Below are positions 50,478-58,955 of a stretch of 64,000 bases of DNA, piece after piece (within the stretch, counting starts at the first letter, position 1; every line of letters starts with the position of its first letter). Source of the stretch: Lentisphaerota bacterium (GTDB lineage Bacteria; Verrucomicrobiota; Kiritimatiellia; UBA8416; JAIOPI01); the NCBI GenBank assembly GCA_021413965.1, contig JAIOPI010000004.1:186001-250000 (forward strand), written 5' to 3'. Both the position numbers and the translations under genes were made by a program. The notes under the pieces were generated by a model that saw only the letters and a program-made list of their open reading frames with translations, ran no database searches and was not told the origin of the DNA.

Positions 50478-51176
50478 TCAGGCCGCCAGCCGACCTTCCC
50501 GAATCTTCTTTTCGATCACCTCAATGCCAGCATCACGAAGCATGGCCTCCAGAGCCCTGACCTTCTTCAGTGGTGGCTCCACAAGACCATTCTTCCTTGA
50601 GTCATAGCCGACCCAGACCATCACGGGCTTGAGTTGGAGTATCCAGCCCCCAAGCACATCCAGATCAAAATCCATGATGGGTTCGCAGGTGACCATCTTG
50701 GTGGGATGGCTGATGGCCATGAAATCGTGGAACCTCTTGGATGGTGCTGGTGCCTTGCCGATGGCCTGAGCCAAGGCATCACGATTGGTTTCCAAGGTGG
50801 TGCCCAGAATCACATTAGAAGGAATGGCAGCCCTGCCAAAAGTCTTGGGGTTCTTGGACTGAAGCAAGAAAGTCTTGCTGGGCTCGCTGGTGATCCTCTC
50901 CAGAATCCGCTTCAGGAAGGCCGTTGGGCAGAAGGCCACATCACCACTTGAAATGGTGAAGATAAATTCGCCAGCTTCAGTCCTTGGAAGGGAAGCACCC
51001 AGACGGCTGGGATGCTCATGGGGTTCGTAGTTGTAGCAGCGGATGCAGTTGTGCTTCTGCCGCTTGGCTTGTGCCTGGAATGAGGTCTTGCAGTAGCTGC
51101 AGTCAAATCTACACCCTACAAAGGGGTTCCACTGCTTCACCGAGCGTCTGTACATGTTGCTGGACTTCTTGCTCAT
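50478..51176 (-). CDS. Radical SAM-like protein (DUF5131/spore photoproduct lyase-like)
   Basis: 232 residues from ATG 51176, with GGAGAAG upstream. WNPFVGCRFDCSYCKTSF has C-x3-C-x2-C, the 4Fe-4S ligand set of radical SAM enzymes, and 'WNP..GC...C.YC' is the DUF5131 opening. An additional HNCIRCYNYEPH pair and TFLLQSKNPKTFGRAAIPSN VILGTTLE-type strands follow the DUF5131 plan. Phage and islands often carry this family; proposed roles concern nucleic acid modification or repair. Substrate unknown. Confidence 0.75.
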   Translation of the reverse strand: MSKKSSNMYRRSVKQWNPFVGCRFDCSYCKTSFQAQAKRQKHNCIRCYNYEPHEHPSRLGASLPRTEAGEFIFTISSGDVAFCPTAFLKRILERITSEPSKTFLLQSKNPKTFGRAAIPSNVILGTTLETNRDALAQAIGKAPAPSKRFHDFMAISHPTKMVTCEPIMDFDLDVLGGWILQLKPVMVWVGYDSRKNGLVEPPLKKVRALEAMLRDAGIEVIEKKIREGRLAA

Positions 51177-51445
51177 GGTCGCTTCTCCTATATATGCCTC
51201 CTTGGGCATTGGTTTGTTCATCGAAGCCCCTTCTTGGGCCGCGATTGTGTTTTCACTCCACTACTGTCTCGCCGACATCCACTCTCCGCGAAGCGTTTTC
51301 TTCAACTTTCTTTAACGATTCGTGGGGGCCATTGGCTGGGTTGGCTAACGAAGGAAAGTGGCCGACCAACGGAGAGGAATTCCGTGGTGGCAGGCGTGAT
51401 GGCGGCAGGGTGCTGGTGATCAGGCAACGACAACTACGGCGTCAC

Positions 51446-51628
51446 TCAAGCCATGCTGGGCTGGGATGCACCAGTGGATTCGTCAGGAGGGTTGGCCATG
51501 GCCTTCTCCTTTTCGGCCAGCCGTTCCATGAGCACTTCAGAAAGCCTGCGGCCTTCCCGCCAGGACTGCATGGCCATTTCCTCGTGCTCTTGTGGGGTGA
51601 ATTCAACTTCCTCTGATGCTGTGCTCAT
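51446..51628 (-). CDS. Small ribbon-helix-helix-like protein
   Basis: 60 residues from ATG 51628, with AAGGAGG upstream. VEFTPQEHEEMAMQSWREGR and RLSEVLMERLAEKEKA match the RHH of 49085-49294 (TPEQHEALRIQS...LSEIIRERLAD). The start overlaps the end of the preceding gene by 26 bp. Likely a DNA-binding autoregulator. Confidence 0.6.
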   Translation of the reverse strand: MSTASEEVEFTPQEHEEMAMQSWREGRRLSEVLMERLAEKEKAMANPPDESTGASQPSMA

Positions 51629-52112
51629 GGTGTCCTCCTTGGAAATCGTTCTGGCTGATGGGTGAGGATTCCTGTGGGCGACTGTCACCATGGCCAATTT
51701 CGGAATCTTTCCGAAATTCGACAGCACCAGCCCGCCCCTGTTTGGAGAGCATGACCTTCCATCGTACGCCGTTAACCAAGCCATCAAGAAAGGTAGTCTT
51801 TCGAGAGCGAGGGGGAATGAGAACCATGAACTCTGGAAGGTGTTGATTGAGCCACTGGGTGATCCTCGCTTTGTCCGAACAGCCAGCCGCCATTTCACAG
51901 ACATCGCTCCAGTCACAAGGGGCTACAAGGTCGGCCGCAGCCTCCCCCAGTGTTTCTCCCACATCAACATAGCTATAGTGGTCACCCCGTCTTGCCAAGC
52001 TGATAGCTTTCACGAATACAGTGATGAACTGTTCCCTCCTTGAGCGTAGTCCTATACTGTCTATCTGCGTGTCCTCTGCCACCATGCTGGTGGTTTTCTC
52101 GTCGGTACTCAT
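51603..52112 (-). CDS. Hypothetical protein
   Basis: 169 residues from ATG 52112. Helical N-terminal half (REQFITVFVKAISLARRGDH), then WSDVCEMAAGCSDKARITQW and a Gly/Ser-rich tail. Reading frame is clean. It lies 82 bp downstream of the 305-residue gene and overlaps the RHH-like gene by 26 bp. Family unknown. Confidence 0.5.
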   Translation of the reverse strand: MSTDEKTTSMVAEDTQIDSIGLRSRREQFITVFVKAISLARRGDHYSYVDVGETLGEAAADLVAPCDWSDVCEMAAGCSDKARITQWLNQHLPEFMVLIPPRSRKTTFLDGLVNGVRWKVMLSKQGRAGAVEFRKDSEIGHGDSRPQESSPISQNDFQGGHHEHSIRGS

Positions 52113-52194
52113 TCTGTTTTTCCTTTCTGCCCCGCTTGTTGTTACACGGCCGCCACGGGGACTTCTGTTTGTGGCCGCAAATTATCTTGGTGAC

Positions 52195-53112
52195 CTACTC
52201 CCTGTTCACCATTTCCCTCATGGCTGCATCCGTGATCCTGTCCATGATTGCGGGGGACATCTTCAGCGGCCACAGCAACTGCAAATCCTCACCCAACGTC
52301 CAGATCAACGGCTTCCTCAACCGCACTGGCTCAACCTCACCACCCAGGGGGGCGAGCCCCATGATTCTGTTTCTGCCATGTGGATTCATGGCCAACGTGA
52401 TAAGGCAGGATTTTCCAACCAAGCCCCTGGTATCCATGTCTTGGGACACGGGCTTGCTCGTTAGGGCGATGTTCACCTCAGCCCATGTCGGCCTGATGGT
52501 GTCATGGGGAACGTATGTGTACGTCTGGGAGATGCTGCTCAAGCTGGATTGGTCTGGCACCCGTACAGCCCATTGGATGACCACCCTTGGCCTCAAGTCC
52601 CGCCACAATGGTGATGAGCCACTGCAGATGATGGCTCTTGGTGTGGCGGCGTAGGTGCCTGGCGGAATTCTGGTCTGGGTGTCGATCTCGTCCACCACTT
52701 CAGGTGCTGTTGTGATCATTTCTGCCTTCTCTTGCTGTGTGTGGCCATCATGGATTGGTTGGTCATGGGAAAGTGGTGGCCGCACATCTGGAATCCCTGG
52801 CTTGCGATCCTTGTAGCCCAGAAATTCAGGATAGGGCTCTGGTGGCACTGGTAGCCCATGCTTGTCCTTAATTGGGCTCAAATCTCGTTGCAGTGTCCAG
52901 AGCCGCACCTTCAGGATGTACAAGTCAGGATCCAGCAGGCTCAGGTCAACTCTCTGACCTGGAGTCTTGGCTGCCAATTTCGTGACCTGCTCAAAGTGCC
53001 ATGGGTGGCAGAGCGTGTAGTTGTGACCATGGATATTCCAATTGGATGCTGGCAGGCGACAGATTTGGCAGGGCTTCATGCCTGTTGGAAGGGGATAGGA
53101 TCGCCTGCTCAT
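52195..53112 (-). CDS. Hypothetical protein coupled to the initiator gene
   Basis: 305 residues; ATG 53112 overlaps the initiator's stop (ATGA). N-terminus MKPCQICRLPASNWNIHGHN, then YTLCHPWHFEQV gives a possible zinc site (C-x2-C...H...C-x-x-x-H). The middle is Pro-rich. The C-terminal 100 residues (ALTSKPVSQDMDTRGLVGKS) may be a beta domain. Translation coupling to the replication gene suggests a helicase loader or accessory role, but there is no P-loop. Confidence 0.5.
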   Translation of the reverse strand: MSRRSYPLPTGMKPCQICRLPASNWNIHGHNYTLCHPWHFEQVTKLAAKTPGQRVDLSLLDPDLYILKVRLWTLQRDLSPIKDKHGLPVPPEPYPEFLGYKDRKPGIPDVRPPLSHDQPIHDGHTQQEKAEMITTAPEVVDEIDTQTRIPPGTYAATPRAIICSGSSPLWRDLRPRVVIQWAVRVPDQSSLSSISQTYTYVPHDTIRPTWAEVNIALTSKPVSQDMDTRGLVGKSCLITLAMNPHGRNRIMGLAPLGGEVEPVRLRKPLIWTLGEDLQLLWPLKMSPAIMDRITDAAMREMVNRE

Positions 53113-54686
53113 GGGCTGTCTCCAAAAAGGTACAACGCCTCTCTTTCCTGTGCTGGGGGCGGTGCTGCTTGAGGTGGTGGGGGCGGTGGTTTCGGTCTGC
53201 CCCTTCCAGCCGCAGCAAGTTGTTCCTCGAATTCGCTGAAGAAGAAGGAATCATCCTCTTCGAGGTAGTCGGAGTCCTGGAGCAGCCAAGTGGCCGCATA
53301 CTTCCTTTCAATCTGCTGGAGCTTCTTGTCGTCTACTGAGGACTGGAGCAGGTCACGCACTTCATTCAGAACTTGCCCCAAGGGCGTGATCTGAGCCAGG
53401 TACTTGATGGTGATGGCGAAGCCATACGAGTCCAACGCACAGGCAAGCTGTTGGCTGCGAGTAATAGTCATATCACTGAAGAAGCTGCCAAGGTTGCGGC
53501 AGATCACCCATGAGGGGTCTTTCGCTGGCGAGTCTTCGATGGGGGGCTCAGAGTTCAGGTAGAACTGTTTGAAATCCCGTACCCGAAGGGTGTCCATTCT
53601 TGGCTTAGTCACGGAGTTGAGCCAGTCCCGCAAAACCGTCAGGATAATTGCATCAATGTCCTGACCGTCCTTGGTCATGAGATCAAGGATTTCACCAGCA
53701 ACAACAAGATCCTCGGGACGGGGTTTGTACAACTGCTGGCGGGGGAATGCTTTCTTGGCAGCCCACAGGAGGAGGCTGACCAGCCTCTGCTCCTGCTGGG
53801 CTCTGGGATAAGCGGCTCCGTCAGGAGCATGAACAATATGGTGATCCTCAGTGGAGGTTAATGGGTCAATCCAGTTACCAGCATTCCTGACAGCAGGCTG
53901 GGTTTTGCCATTCCCACCACCGTCATGACGATCATCACCTTCAGCATGACCATCACCAGTATCAGTCCAATCCCCTGATCGGTTGTTCGTGTTTGAGGTT
54001 GGGTTGGAAACGGTGACGGTGGCGGTGCTACAGCACTCTCCACCTTCACCTTCACCTCTTGCATTCCCCTCTGTATTCTTTCCACCACTCTTATCGGTGC
54101 TACTAATTGAGGCGGTGATCACTGCCGCTTTTTGCGGCGGTGAAGGCTCGTGATCACCGCCACTAATTGCGGCGGTGATTGGTCTGTCACTGCCACTATT
54201 TGAGGCGGCAGGGCTGAAATGCTCGTTGTCGGCCACCTCGCCGCCAGAATCGCCAGTGTTTGCAGGGGTGTCGTTGTTTTGGAAATGCTCGTTGGGCCTC
54301 TTTGGGGCTGAGGGATTGGCAACCTTCTCCTCAAGGGTGATCGCAGGAGTAACCCATTCCCGATACTTGCTGCCCTGCACTCCAGCACGCTCAAGGAGCT
54401 GATACCTCCTGACGGCCTCCCTGACGGCGGACACAGTGATGCCGTACTTCGTGGCGAACTTCTGGTAGGAGAACTGGAATGGCAGCTTCTTGGATCGTGA
54501 CCACCTCAAGGCACTGATGACATGAAGCAGCACAGCCTTGCTGGGGCTGATCAGGTCAGCCTTCACAAGGTCTGCTATGGTGTCGGTGTGAACGAAGGTT
54601 TTGCCTGTGAGGAGCCGCTTTACGGCTGCCTCCTTTTCTGTCAGCTGCTTCTCCTGCTGTTTCTCTTCCTGCTCCTGTGATCCCAT
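53109..54686 (-). CDS. Lambda O-like replication initiator candidate
   Basis: 525 residues from ATG 54686 (frame extends to 54791 without support). An acidic helical start is followed by a winged-helix region at about residues 50-110: VLLHVISALRWSRSKKLPFQ, FSYQKFATKYGITVSAVREA and VRRYQLLERAGV. Residues ~130-280 are a Ser/Thr/Gly/Asn-rich linker, encoded in part by DNA repeats (54102-54213). Residues ~310-480 are a helical domain (LLLWAAKKAFPRQQLYKPRP), and the end is Pro-rich. DNA-binding wing, repeat-bearing linker and a distal helical domain recall lambda O. No ATPase motif is seen. Confidence 0.55.
   Translation of the reverse strand: MGSQEQEEKQQEKQLTEKEAAVKRLLTGKTFVHTDTIADLVKADLISPSKAVLLHVISALRWSRSKKLPFQFSYQKFATKYGITVSAVREAVRRYQLLERAGVQGSKYREWVTPAITLEEKVANPSAPKRPNEHFQNNDTPANTGDSGGEVADNEHFSPAASNSGSDRPITAAISGGDHEPSPPQKAAVITASISSTDKSGGKNTEGNARGEGEGGECCSTATVTVSNPTSNTNNRSGDWTDTGDGHAEGDDRHDGGGNGKTQPAVRNAGNWIDPLTSTEDHHIVHAPDGAAYPRAQQEQRLVSLLLWAAKKAFPRQQLYKPRPEDLVVAGEILDLMTKDGQDIDAIILTVLRDWLNSVTKPRMDTLRVRDFKQFYLNSEPPIEDSPAKDPSWVICRNLGSFFSDMTITRSQQLACALDSYGFAITIKYLAQITPLGQVLNEVRDLLQSSVDDKKLQQIERKYAATWLLQDSDYLEEDDSFFFSEFEEQLAAAGRGRPKPPPPPPQAAPPPAQEREALYLFGDSP
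54102..54213. repeat. Iteron-like repeats inside the initiator gene (origin candidate)
   Basis: Four copies of CT(A/T)(A/T)TTG(A/C)GGCGG followed by T or C, beginning at 54103, 54128, 54163 and 54195 (spacings 25, 35 and 32). Adjoining inverted arms ATCACCGCC/GGCGGTGAT (around 54152-54179) make hairpins. The encoded protein is only weakly repetitive here (ITAAISGGD, VITASISST), so DNA-level constraint is likely. Lambdoid origins place iterons in the same part of the O gene. Confidence 0.5.
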
Positions 54687-54836
54687 TGTGCACCTACCTA
54701 AATCTGTCCTTCCCTGGCTTTGCCACGGTCTTGGACTTTGTTTTCTGATGGGGAGGTGCTGGCCAGAAGTTCTCTGTATAATGACCTGCACCTACCGCCC
54801 CTGTTCCCATGCCCATGGGACGGGGGCAAATTTCGT

Positions 54837-55046
54837 TTACTTCCCCATCATTGCCTTTGCCCCTTTGCTGGTGATCGCAGACAGGGCAGCTGGTGACGCC
54901 AGAACTTCCCCAACGCAGGCCACCACCAAATCGTTGAGTGTCCAGGCCACTGTGGCTGCCGTGATCTTCAAATTCCTGTGCTGCTCCACGGGCATGTTGA
55001 TGTGAATCTGCTTGGTCACCCCTTGCTCTATTTCCATGGCTTTCAT
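54837..55046 (-). CDS. Ribbon-helix-helix protein
   Basis: 69 residues from ATG 55046 (GGAGGAGA upstream). KQIHINMPVEQHRNLKITAA supplies the RHH strand and first helix, and TVAWTLNDLVVACVGEVLAS the second. Leads the leftward operon and probably autoregulates from the A+T-rich patch at 55080-55140. Confidence 0.65.
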   Translation of the reverse strand: MKAMEIEQGVTKQIHINMPVEQHRNLKITAATVAWTLNDLVVACVGEVLASPAALSAITSKGAKAMMGK

Positions 55047-55640
55047 GTTGTCTCCTCCAGAAATTCCAATTCACCTTTCTGGACTATGTATACTCCGCTG
55101 CTCACCCCGATCCCTCTTTTCGGATGAAGATTATTGAGACTATTTTGCAGACCAGAAATCAGGCCTGATTCAGTGGATTAGGCGTGAAGATTTCTTTGGG
55201 CAAGGCGAGTTCCACCGAAGAACTGGTGGCCACCACCTCGGGTGCCAAAGGCGAGTTGGATCACCTGAGGAAACAGAGCCAGCAGGATCGCACCCAAGAA
55301 ATGGGTGGTGGATGGTCAAAACAGGGTTGTTCGTGTGGGAAATCCAAGGATTTGTGGCAAAACCCACCCCCGAACCCACAAAAACATCCCTTTGCTTAGC
55401 ATTTCAAGGGGTTTTAACGGAACTACGGGCCGCAGAAAGGGGCCGAAAAGGGCCGATCAGCGACTGGGACAGGTCATAGCGACCGCCCGTAAGCGAGGGG
55501 CTCCACGGGCCGTATAGAGAGGATTCGGGGGCGGCGGATGATTTTTTGACGCCACAGGAGCGGTCTTCAGTGACGCTAGGCAGTAGCCCTGTCTTGATAT
55601 CGAGACAAGCCCCACCTCTTGGAAACTCAGCACCCCGCCA
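55047..55640. other. 594-bp intergenic region, promoter-bearing and structured, no supported gene
   Basis: Holds the promoter area of the leftward replication operon (GTATAC and a T-rich stretch at 55085-55150). The part at 55425-55520 is G+C-rich and structured: three GGGCCG words within about 35 bp and a hairpin GCCCGT (55485-55490)/ACGGGC (55505-55510). A six-T run at 55543-55550 follows in the rightward direction. Small rightward frames are present but have poor codon character. Candidate for a small RNA or secondary origin element. Confidence 0.35.
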
Positions 55641-58196
55641 TCAAGCCTTGGGCACCTTGAACCCCATCGCCCTCGCCCACTTCTTGGCCATCTCCAGATG
55701 GTAACCATCAAGCTCGCTGATGATGGTGTTGCGGCCACCACGCCCCTGCTTGTGCAATTGGATGGCACTGTAGGCCACTGTGCCCATGCCCCCAAAAGGA
55801 TCGAACACCGTGTCTCCCTTGTAACTCCATGTACGAATCAGGTCTTCCACCAATAAGGGCGGGAACGGACACTCATGATGCTTCCCACCCAGTTTCAACG
55901 CGTCAGGCAGGCGGATGTTTGAATAGCGTTCATCAAACCAGAGGCCTTGGAGCAGCTTCCTGCGATCATCTGTGTTCAGCTTGTTCAGGCGCTCTTCACG
56001 CGGGCTTCGTGGCGGCCTGAGCGATTTGCCCTTCCTGAACACCCACAAGTACTCCCAGTTTCCAATGACACGATACGACGCATGACTTCCAGCTGCATTT
56101 CGCATGGCCGATCTTCGCCTTGCAAGACTTGGGCTTGTGTGCCAGATGATACGAGCATGCAGATGCATGCCCTGCTCCCTCATGTAGGAGAACACGGGAA
56201 CCATGGTCATGTATTCCTCAATCGCCGTGTTCTTCTTGCCGTCCACAATTGCATTCCGATAATCCGCATCAGCCAGATTTATCACGGCCATGGCTCCGTC
56301 CTTCAGGACACGAATACAGGTGCCAAGAACTGGCCTGATGATGTTCCACCATTCGTCGATATTGGTGGCCATTTCGTAGCCCATGCCCCGCAGCAGGTAT
56401 GGTGGACTGGTGAGCACAAGATCCACAGAAGCATCAGGAATGACGCTGGAGTCGATTCTGGAGGAGTCTGCCTTCAGAAATCTGTGTGTGAACCCCCCAT
56501 CGTCTTTGAAGGTGAAGCCCTTTGTGTCAACAACCTCACGCCCTTCGGTATACGCCTGCTTCTTTGCGTCACGCCGCTGCTCTTCCTTGATGTCACCTAG
56601 CTGAAGATCCAGCTTCGAGACAGGCCAATGGTCGGAGATGATGTTGCCAGCAAATTCCATGGCCTTCTTTTCACCTGCTGCAGCGTTGACCTTTCGCAGC
56701 ATCGGCCAATACGAGTGGGTAATGTCAACCCATCGGTACTGAAGCTTGTCGTTCCGTCCCTTGCCTTTGCCTGCGATGAATTTCTGCAAAGAATCTGGAA
56801 GGGCGAACCAAGCCAGATAGTTGGAAATCTGGCTCCTACTGACGTTGCCTAGTCTCTTTTCCAACTCTCTGGTCGTCATGCCCGCTGATTCATTCAAGTA
56901 TCTGTAGAGGCATGCGAGCTGGATTGGGTTTACCTCTTTTGCCTGGTGAATGTGCAAGGCATAGGCCATGACACCTTCATTCGGCGTGAGCCCCGCATCC
57001 ACCATTATGATGGCCGCACCCTTGGTCTTGGGCACGGAAACCACGCTCTGGAAGCAACCTGATTCTACAACATCCCTGGCAACTTCAGGACTGAGGTAGG
57101 CCATCAAATTGGCGTCAGTCAAGGGGACGCTCAGCTGACCTTGTTCCTTCTGATGCTGCCCAACTGCATGCCCTTTGTCCGTCTCAGTGGACTTGCTCAG
57201 AATCTCCTCAATCGGTGCCGCCACCTTCAGATTCTTGGTGCTGTGCCCCTTTATGCCGCTGGACACGGCATAGGGCAGCGGAAGCCTCAAGGATGGATTG
57301 CCCTGGATGAATGCTGCGTATTCTCTTTCAGCATCCCCACCAAGACGTATCCGCTTGCACTCAAGGTAATGCTTCTGTGCGTCTGCCTCCCGATTCTGCT
57401 GCAAGAGAATCTTCATGAGAAGCAGGTGGCACTCGTAGTTGTCAGGGTCACAGCTGACACCCTGGCCAAGCAACCTCTCAGCCTCCCCATAGACACGGAA
57501 TCGCAGGTAGGGACTGCAAAGCATGAGACAGGCAGCAGCCCTGTGCTTCGCAGGAGCCGAATCGTTCTCCACCACCTTAAGCAGCAGCGTGTACCCCCTG
57601 TTCCACTGCCGCTCAAGTAACGCACAGGTGGCGGCTGTCAGGATTGCCTCTGGGGATTCTGATTCAAGCAGCAACTCAAGGGCGTCACCATACGCTCCAT
57701 TGAAATAGGCTTTCATCCCTCCAAGGAATGGTGTCTTGCCTGAGCCAGAGAGCTGATCCAGATGCTGCTTCACCAATGGCATGTCGTTGTCACAGAGGGC
57801 AGCAAGCACCGCCTGAGCAGTCGCCTTATCAGAAATCTTGTTGGGAGCCCTCTCTGGCGAGGTCTCTCCCACGAGATACCCGCCCTCCAGCGATGCTGCT
57901 GGGAGGGTTACGGGTATGTACTGTCTCAAGCCATCAGGATGTGTGCAGATGCTTGCCACTTCATTGAGCACTGCAACTTCCTGGTCGGGTCGGCCATTGA
58001 GAAGATGTTCCACAGCCTGGTTCAGGAGCTTTTGAACCACAGGGCTGGCAGGTGACTCAGAGCAAGCCGTTGCCTTCTTGGACTGACCAGACTGCTTGTT
58101 GTTCATGACGACACCGTACAACTCTGAAGTGGAACTGTCGAGACGGTCAGTGGGCTTCTGGCTGGCACAACAAATGTCGGAAATCGTCATGCTCAT
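55641..58196 (-). CDS. TPR-like/ParB-HTH/N6-N4 DNA methyltransferase fusion
   Basis: 851 residues in one frame. Residues ~50-300 are helical repeats of TPR character (KAYFNGAYGDALELLLESES; DPDNYECHLLLMKILLQQNR). Residues ~430-470 are a ParB/KorB-type HTH (LACLYRYLNESAGMTTRELE; KRLGNVSRSQISNYLAWFAL) without an obvious ParB nuclease motif. Residues ~550-851 form a beta-class DNA methyltransferase: DLVLTSPPYL (motif IV) precedes TVFDPFGGMGTVAYSA (motif I). ATG 58196 has GGGGA upstream; ATG 58106 is possible. A ParB-like reader fused to a methyltransferase is known from phages and islands; the TPR arm is unusual. No cognate nuclease is adjacent. Confidence 0.8.
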   Translation of the reverse strand: MSMTISDICCASQKPTDRLDSSTSELYGVVMNNKQSGQSKKATACSESPASPVVQKLLNQAVEHLLNGRPDQEVAVLNEVASICTHPDGLRQYIPVTLPAASLEGGYLVGETSPERAPNKISDKATAQAVLAALCDNDMPLVKQHLDQLSGSGKTPFLGGMKAYFNGAYGDALELLLESESPEAILTAATCALLERQWNRGYTLLLKVVENDSAPAKHRAAACLMLCSPYLRFRVYGEAERLLGQGVSCDPDNYECHLLLMKILLQQNREADAQKHYLECKRIRLGGDAEREYAAFIQGNPSLRLPLPYAVSSGIKGHSTKNLKVAAPIEEILSKSTETDKGHAVGQHQKEQGQLSVPLTDANLMAYLSPEVARDVVESGCFQSVVSVPKTKGAAIIMVDAGLTPNEGVMAYALHIHQAKEVNPIQLACLYRYLNESAGMTTRELEKRLGNVSRSQISNYLAWFALPDSLQKFIAGKGKGRNDKLQYRWVDITHSYWPMLRKVNAAAGEKKAMEFAGNIISDHWPVSKLDLQLGDIKEEQRRDAKKQAYTEGREVVDTKGFTFKDDGGFTHRFLKADSSRIDSSVIPDASVDLVLTSPPYLLRGMGYEMATNIDEWWNIIRPVLGTCIRVLKDGAMAVINLADADYRNAIVDGKKNTAIEEYMTMVPVFSYMREQGMHLHARIIWHTSPSLARRRSAMRNAAGSHASYRVIGNWEYLWVFRKGKSLRPPRSPREERLNKLNTDDRRKLLQGLWFDERYSNIRLPDALKLGGKHHECPFPPLLVEDLIRTWSYKGDTVFDPFGGMGTVAYSAIQLHKQGRGGRNTIISELDGYHLEMAKKWARAMGFKVPKA

Positions 58197-58499
58197 CAGT
58201 TCGACATCCCCTCAAATCCAACGAATCGTTAAAGAAATGTGCATTTCTCGCTTGTGGATTGTGCTCGCCACGCGGTATGTTACTTCCACAATCGGCACGG
58301 GAATGCGGTTGATGAGTTCGTTGTTTCTGGCTGTGCAGATTGGGACAAGAGTGCCCTGACGCTCTTATCGCCCAGGCATCCAAGCAGAGCATGGGGATTC
58401 TCCTGTGACTCTTTTGAGCCTGGGCGATTTGGTGTCGGAGCGGCAGATCAACATGTTGACCTGTGGAAACAGATTCGTGGAAGGGCTGGTTGCTGGAGC
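58197..58499. promoter_or_regulatory. Divergent regulatory region between fusion methyltransferase and excisionase
   Basis: 303 bp with no gene. AACGAATCGTT (58220-58230) is a perfect inverted repeat with a central A, 24 bp upstream of the methyltransferase start. The 17 bases at 58221-58237 recur in inverted orientation at 51307-51323. Rightward promoter signals for the excisionase gene are not clear. Confidence 0.45.
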
Positions 58500-58955
58500 A
58501 TGGTTGCCAAGCCACAACTATTGGAGCCGATATCGCTGGACAGAAAAGGTGCCCAGCGTTCTCCTTCCACGCCAGAGATCAGCAGTCAGGACGCCACCTT
58601 GGCGGCGAAGATTTCTGAAATGCTCTCGTCACTGGTGGCTGAACGCAATGGTGGCAACGAAGAAGACAAGGCCGTGCTCGAAGTCATTAGAGATGCCCTT
58701 GATGATTATCAGTCCCAAAAGCACGCCAATCATGGGCTGGATGACGGGTGGATGACGGTTGAACAGGCAGCAGAGCACATCGGGTTGTCAGAGAAGGCGG
58801 TTCGCAGTGGAGCAAGACGGGGCACCTTACCAGGCTGCAAGTACCCTCAAGGATCAATTCGGGGCAGATGGCGGTTCCAGAAACATGAATTGGATTCGTG
58901 GATCAAAAGAGGCCGTCCCAAGCCAACGAAGGTACGGAAACAGAGCATATGGTGA
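58500..58955 (+). CDS. Excisionase-like MerR-type HTH protein
   Basis: 151 residues. ATG 58500 has GGAG immediately upstream; the longer frame to 58239 runs through the promoter. C-terminal HTH_17/excisionase domain: GWMTVEQAAEHIGLSEKAVR, then GRWRFQKHELDSWIKRGRPK. N-terminal 85 residues are helical (DATLAAKISEMLSSLVAERN). Its stop overlaps the integrase start, so both are translated together. Likely controls directionality of integration. Confidence 0.8.
   Translation: MVAKPQLLEPISLDRKGAQRSPSTPEISSQDATLAAKISEMLSSLVAERNGGNEEDKAVLEVIRDALDDYQSQKHANHGLDDGWMTVEQAAEHIGLSEKAVRSGARRGTLPGCKYPQGSIRGRWRFQKHELDSWIKRGRPKPTKVRKQSIW

Noticed and set aside
50984..51616. 210-codon plus-strand frame opposite the radical-SAM-like and RHH genes
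   Set aside because: Antisense to genes with recognisable motifs; the encoded sequence is Ser/Cys-rich and without domain features.
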